Of a stretch of DNA of 64,000 nucleotides, positions 59,192 to 64,000 are shown piece by piece; within the stretch, counting starts at the first letter, position 1, and each line of letters begins with the position of its first letter. This DNA comes from Gymnopilus junonius. Taxonomy: Eukaryota; Basidiomycota; Agaricomycetes; Agaricales; Galerinaceae. Under the pieces are notes generated by a model. That model was not told the origin of the DNA, did not search any database, and was given only the letters and a program-made list of their open reading frames with translations. The translations under genes were made by a program, and so were the position numbers. The stretch covers positions 62,001-126,000 of the forward strand of contig JADNYJ010000021.1 of the NCBI GenBank assembly GCA_015501075.1, given 5' to 3'.

Positions 59192-59851
59192 GGTAATGGT
59201 TTTCGAAGATTATATGTGCTCGCGTAAATTTTAAACGAGATATCAGGGGCAAAAAATTCCAGAGTTGTGTTGGAACAAACAGAAAAGAAGGAAAGACTAG
59301 GAGTCCGTGCGCACGATGACAAAACACTTTCTGGTTGTAACAAGAACCAATTCAATATTATTTTTGTTTTATCGAAAAGATTAAATTCGAACTCCGCGGC
59401 ATCGACCGAATGTAGCCGCCTTTCGGCTAGATCTCGTCGTCTTAGGTCTTCTCGCACCACATTTTGGCTGGGTCCTGTCTCTTCAAGCTGAATCTCATAA
59501 CGGAATGAGGCGAGTGATTACGCTTTCAGCATGCCCGACTCTCCGTACACACACACCTGCATTCAAATAAAAGCATGCAAATGCTTCAGCAGCTGATGGC
59601 AAAAGATGCATCCAGCTGAGCGCGTCTCAACGTCGTGGCACACGAGGCTTACATCGAGGCAGCTTGTTACTACACCGATCACAGGCCTCAACGTGTGGTC
59701 ATCGTGGAGGTACTTGGCACTTCGTTCTAAAATCTTTTCACAAGGCAGATGTATCACTATCACAGGAGCGCTCCATTTAAGTACCCTGTGCTGTGTCTAC
59801 CACTTTCCAGCAACTTCGATATCACCCTCGTTCTCGTACTTTCGCGTCGCT
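59192..59851. other. Intergenic between BTB and first GTPase gene
   Basis: Divergent upstream region. A GTTCGAATT string at about 59385 resembles a T-loop but no tRNA folds around it. Confidence 0.4.
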
Positions 59852-60743
59852 ATGTGGAGGAATTTACAGCCGGCACCGGCAAAAAGGACATTCTCATACT
59901 GTACGAAAGGTGTCTCTTGATAAAAAGGTCAAAACTGATAGGCCATCTTAGCATTTTAGGTGCTACAGGGGCCGGAAAAAGCTTTGTACGTTCATGCAGC
60001 TTACTTGGATAAAAACCTTGACGTATGGAACGCCTGCTGCCTAGTTCATAAATAAACTCCTTGGGCAAGAAAAAATGAAAGTTGGCAGAGGATTGAATTC
60101 TTGTACTAGCGAACCCGGCCTTGGCTACATCCAAACAATCGAAAGATACCCCGCTCTCAAGGACTATCAAATACTTCTTGTTGATACCCCGGGTTTCGAC
60201 GATTCTGTTCATGAAGACACTCAGATTCTGAAGAAGATTGCTGATTGGCTCAAAAATTTGTACGTGAATTTCAGGTTTGTAATGATTGACTATTACATTG
60301 ACGCATATCATAGCTATAAGGGAGGAGCAAAACTGGGAGGCGTTATTTACCTTCATGACATAAGTTCTTCCCGCTTCAACGGTGGTGCACGTCAAAACCT
60401 TCAAAATTTCCAGAAACTGTGCGGCGATGTGGTTCTCCATAATGCAGCCCTCGTAACGACGAAGTGGGATCTCCATGTCCCCGACGCTCAACGTTGTCAT
60501 GATCAATTAGTGGCAGGCCAGTGGAAACACCTCATCAAGAAAGGAGCAAAGGTTCATAAATTCGACAGCAGCTACGATTCTGCTTGGCGCATCATCGAAC
60601 AAATCGTCTACACGGCCATACAACGAGGGCCAATCATTCTTCAACCCAACCCTTTGCATACTACTGCGGGAAAATATACCGTTGAGGCCATCAAGACGTT
60701 CCTTCCTTTCAGAAGTCTATTTGGGAGGAAAACTATATTCTAG
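59852..60743 (+). CDS. AIG1/GIMAP-like GTPase, copy 1
   Basis: P-loop GTPase of the AIG1-like G-domain type found in Agaricomycetes. After KKDILIL and an intron, Walker A is ILGATGAGKSF | FINKLLGQEKMKVGRGLNSC; G3 is ILLVDTPGFDDSVHED; WLKNF | YKGGAKLGGVIYLHDISSSR follows; G4 is LVTTKWDLHV, with the guanine-specifying Asp present. The C-terminus is short (GRKTIF). Introns are about 59900-59956, 59986-60040 and 60259-60311. ATG 59852 (MWRNLQPAPAK) resembles the other copies' N-termini if one A is missing from the A5 run at 59881; an alternative in-frame ATG lies at 59749. First of three related genes. Confidence 0.78.
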
Positions 60744-61126
60744 TCTTTTGATCTGGTCGTATAAGGGCTAGCAGTTTTTCGTCTCATCTACGATTGGTTC
60801 ATCTCCAATTTATCATGATTTGGTATCCTAATCTTCGTCTTGGGGATTATCCCTGCTTGGGTTAATTGCCTTACATTCTACCTTGAATAAATGCCTTCTT
60901 TTTGAAAAAATACCTTTCATGATACACTGAGGAAGGCACATCAGCCAAGGTAACGAAGCAGAGATGGAAATGACACGCGCCTATACAGTATAATCTATTT
61001 TAATGGCCGAACGCTGGTTCACAGAATGTCAGGGAATAATTATCATTACAACGGTCTAAGGGTTTGTCCTTATAATTCAAAAAAATTTTGACCGAAAAAG
61101 GATTACAAGATCAAGCTACTATGTAA
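60744..61126. other. Convergent intergenic region between GTPase copies 1 and 2
   Basis: No feature recognised. Confidence 0.4.
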
Positions 61127-62074
61127 TTAAAAGTATGCGTTGTTTCTTTGACGATTAAAAAGTCCAACGAAAGGACGGATGGCTTTCTTGAAAGGAGTTT
61201 TGAATTTTCGGGCACCAGTAGATGAGGTTACAGCCGGGCCGTGAGGTACTCCCAGTCCATCTAGGTTCTGACGAAAAGGTCGATTTTGCTGTAGTTGTTC
61301 TACGACAAAGGACATTATTGGATCGATGACACCCCGAGCTGACTCAAAACTGGTATAAAATCGTCGAACTCGTGCACCATCGTGAATGAGGTCTCTCCAG
61401 TACGTGGTAATCAGTTGTGTCTGGAGGTCTTCCGAATACGAGTCCTTGTGACACCACTTCGTAGTTGCGAGGACGACATTATCGAGCCTCCCGCGCATTC
61501 CGCACAATGACCGAAGGCTCTGAAGGCTCTGATGCGATCCACCATCGAACCGAGCCGTGGTTATATCGTGCAGGTAAATGATACCACCAAGCTCTGATCC
61601 TTCATTCACCTCTGCCATTTAACGAGTTTACTCAGCATGATTGTACAGATAGTTTCACTTACGACTGCTTGAGCCAGGCGGTTATCATGTCTAATATTTG
61701 GAAATTTTCAGTGCAGTAATCATTGAAACCCGGAGTATCAACAAGCACTATCCGATAGTTTTTGAGGAAGGATATTCTTCAATCGATTCCAGGAAACCTA
61801 AATCAATTTTAGTGGTACATGATGTCAAGGATCTGCCGACGTCCATCTTCTGTTGTCTAAGAAGCGCGTTAATAAACTGAAGGTCAATGAGTAAGGGATC
61901 TCGTCGATGCATGCCAGGCACGCCTACAAAGCTCTTCCCCGCACCAGTGGTGCCTATGATACTGATCCCTCAGATGAAAGTTTAGAACATGGCCGAAGAA
62001 AGAAGACTGGGACATTTGACGCACGGTATCAGGATATCCCTCTTCACAACTTGGAGCTGCTCGCCACTTGTCAT
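61127..62074 (-). CDS. AIG1/GIMAP-like GTPase, copy 2
   Basis: ATG 62074 gives MTSGEQLQVVKRDILI; then ISIIGTTGAGKSF | FINALLRQQKMDVGRSLTSC, IVLVDTPGFNDYCTENFQ, LGGIIYLHDITTARFDGGSH and the G4 region VVLATTKWCHKDSYS, where Cys replaces the usual Asp. A frame break at about 61766 (an A5 run; six would restore TYRIVLVDTPGF-type reading) and an unclear splice at the first intron may be sequencing errors or decay. C-terminal tail is basic (KTPFKKAIRPFVGLFNRQR). On the opposite strand to its neighbours. Confidence 0.7.
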
Positions 62075-62629
62075 GGAGGCTGGTTTGAAAGGTTACTTAT
62101 TCAATAGTCGACGAATGTAATTAAAGATGTGGACTTGGACGAAAGGAAAGCTCACCTTGTCAGGTAGGCAGCGTTTGGTTAGGACGAAGTCCTGAATCTA
62201 TACTTCACCTGTTCGACCGCGTGGTATGGTTTTGGCACTTCATATCACATATGACAGGGCGGTGTGTGTGCCTTGAGGCATTTCTATTCCTCCACAAGAC
62301 CTTGAGGTACATTGTACAAAACGGGATAAGCAAATCCTCAGTGGAAGACGGTTCTTTTGCAGTGCAAGTTGCAAGCACCACAGAGGAAGAGAAGAAAGGC
62401 AATGAAACGTGAGAATCCAAATATGTGGTGGTATGTATCTGCATAAAGGCCTCAAGGAGGTATGCATGGCCGGTACTGCAAGAGATCGTGGATCGACATC
62501 GTGTAGTCGGCGTGGAATCCATGTCCTACACAGCACGGTTTAGGGAACGTCCCAAAGGAATAAGAACATCACATCTGCGTGGAAGTGGACCTGTTAACCC
62601 ATCTGCAAGTCGATTTGCCATCCTATATT
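62075..62629. other. Divergent intergenic region between GTPase copies 2 and 3
   Basis: Probable shared promoter region; short open frames here show no motif. Confidence 0.4.
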
Positions 62630-63694
62630 ATGGCCTCTCGCTTCCCAAGGCTGAGCAAAACACCAGCAAGAAAAGACATTTTGATTCCGTGAGCAAGCTT
62701 CATTAAATTCCCTTTCATTAAGTTCACGAAGGTTACAATGCTTACTGACAGTGTCATGGGCGCTACTGGGGCAGGCAAAAGTTTTGTAGGCGTTCCTTTG
62801 ATGGAAGACTTGGGCAGCTCATTCATCTGTTGCGACCTTAGTTCATAAATACCCTCCTCAAAAACCAGAAAATGGAAGTTGGTACAGATTTGAGGTCCTG
62901 CACCACGGAGCTTGGTTTCGGGTATATGGAAAATATCCAAGGGCACCCGTTACTGGATAAACATCCTATAGTGCTCGTAGACACGCCGGGATTCGACGAT
63001 ACTTTTGAGACGGATTTCACAATCCTAGAAAAAATCGCCGAATGGTTAAAGAATTCGTGCGTGAGCTCGTACATTACAAAACCGAAAAAGACTGACAGAG
63101 TGTCACAGCTACAAGGAAGGGGCGAAGCTTGGCGGTGTGATTTACCTTCACGATATAAGCGCACCTAGATTCTTCTCTGGCACTGCTCGCCGGAATCTTC
63201 AAATGTTTCGGAGCCTTTGCGGGGAGGACGTCCTCGATAATGTCGTCCTCGGGACGACCAAATGGGTTCTGAAGGTTCCAGATTCTGAATTGCGCCATGA
63301 GCAGCTGAAGGCCGACTACTGGAAGCCACTCATCGACAAGGGCGCACATGCCCTTCGCTTTGACAACAGTTTTCAGTCAGGATGGAGCCTTATCGACGCA
63401 CTTCTCTCCCCTAGGATCCAACATACCGTGAACGAGGCCGTCCTTCAGATCCAAAAGGAGTTAGTAGATGAGAAGAAGATTATTCCGGAGACTGAGGCAG
63501 GGAAAGAGCTGCGTTATACTCTGCAAGAAATACTAAACATCCAGAAGAAAATTCAAGCTCTGGACAGAGGTGGAGGAGAAGAGATACGAGCGCAGCGTCA
63601 AGAGGCCCAGCAGAAAGTGAAGATTTTGGCTAGTCAAATCCAGAAACTAAAAATTCCCCTTTCAAGGCGACTTCGCAAACTGCTGGGCTTTTAA
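62630..63694 (+). CDS. AIG1/GIMAP-like GTPase with C-terminal coiled coil, copy 3
   Basis: The best-preserved copy; all exons join in frame. MASRFPRLSKTPARKDILIP | VMGATGAGKSF | FINTLLKNQKMEVGTDLRSC, then GFGYMENIQGHPLLDKHPIV and LVDTPGFDDTFETDFTIL, WLKNS | YKEGAKLGGVIYLHDISAPR, and the G4 region VVLGTTKWVLKV, where Val replaces the usual Asp. The C-terminal 90 residues form a predicted coiled coil (LRYTLQEILNIQKKIQALDR, REEAQQKV-type heptads) and end in a basic patch PLSRRLRKLLGF. Introns are about 62689-62752, 62785-62848 and 63057-63110. GTP binding is likely; guanine specificity is doubtful without the Asp. Confidence 0.85.
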
Positions 63695-64000
63695 ACATGT
63701 CATATTCATGCGACGTTGAAAGTTAGCCATCCAAGTTCGAAAACCTCTGACCACTGGACGGTTGCATTCCATCATGATTCTATTCAATACACTTTTATCA
63801 GTCTAGACTGTTTCATTCCGATATGAGTATTCGGAGAAACTAACCAGAATGTTATTAATGCTCTTGAGCAAAAACTCTGCAAGGGTACATGGTGCAAGGC
63901 AGATGGAAAGTTGTAGGACAAGAAATTTTGAAGAAAATGCTGAGCCAAAGAAAGTTAGGACTCCGCGACCTTCCGCGTCATCCTCATTGATCATGTAATT
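63695..64000. other. 3' flank to window end
   Basis: No feature recognised. Confidence 0.4.

Noticed and set aside
59360..59470. Possible tRNA (string GTTCGAATT on the minus strand)
   Set aside because: Flanking bases do not form T, anticodon or acceptor stems.
62205..62522. Minus-strand frame of about 105 codons between GTPase copies 2 and 3
   Set aside because: No motif, lies in a divergent promoter region, and overlaps another frame of similar quality.
1..64000. CRISPR arrays, bacterial operons, rRNA genes, endogenous viral genes
   Set aside because: No regularly spaced repeats, no rRNA or viral hallmark genes were seen; gene structure is eukaryotic throughout.

Overview
The window is nuclear DNA from a filamentous basidiomycete, most likely an Agaricomycete. 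The evidence is the density of short (about 50-75 nt) GT..AG introns, and family content typical of mushroom genomes: Agaricales-style F-box proteins, Peroxidase_2 heme-thiolate proteins, AusD-like methyltransferases, fungal rhodopsin-type 7TM proteins, BTB proteins and Tad-like LINEs. I cannot assign a species from the sequence alone.

Layout. 1-4762: a peroxygenase/chloroperoxidase-like gene (cut by the window edge), an AusD-like methyltransferase and a divergent beta-lactamase-fold gene, possibly a small secondary-metabolism group although no backbone synthase is in view. 4988-9912: a conserved gene with a PCNA-box-like C-terminal motif, a secreted GH92 mannosidase and an intron-containing tRNA-Gly(GCC). 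10033-13446: a broken F-box gene and a C2H2 zinc-finger gene. 14190-20290: a PHD-finger fragment beside a decayed non-LTR retrotransposon (gag-like ORF, endonuclease, reverse transcriptase, RNase H). 20980-38650: a large inverted duplication whose two arms each carry one copy of a long ankyrin-repeat protein with an N-terminal nucleotidyltransferase-like signature; the 4 kb spacer holds a decayed cell-surface-type gene and a small membrane protein with nuclear-pore-like features. 39143-59191: mainly housekeeping or accessory genes (metallo-beta-lactamase fold hydrolase, LRRC40-like LRR protein, F-box gene plus truncated tandem relative, rhodopsin-like 7TM protein, MCH1-like MFS transporter, WD40-inositol polyphosphate 5-phosphatase, Costars protein, BTB protein). 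59852-63694: three AIG1/GIMAP-like GTPases in alternating orientation.

Two signals cut across the window. First, many otherwise well conserved genes show isolated single-base frameshifts, often in homopolymers; this looks at least partly like residual long-read assembly error, so broken genes should be read with caution. Second, the LINE is full of in-frame TGA codons, several where the family would have arginine CGA, which suggests CpG (cytosine methylation) decay.

The most interesting candidates for new biology are the nucleotidyltransferase-like/ankyrin protein present as an inverted pair, and the cluster of AIG1-like GTPases in which two of the three copies lack the aspartate of the guanine-specificity motif.
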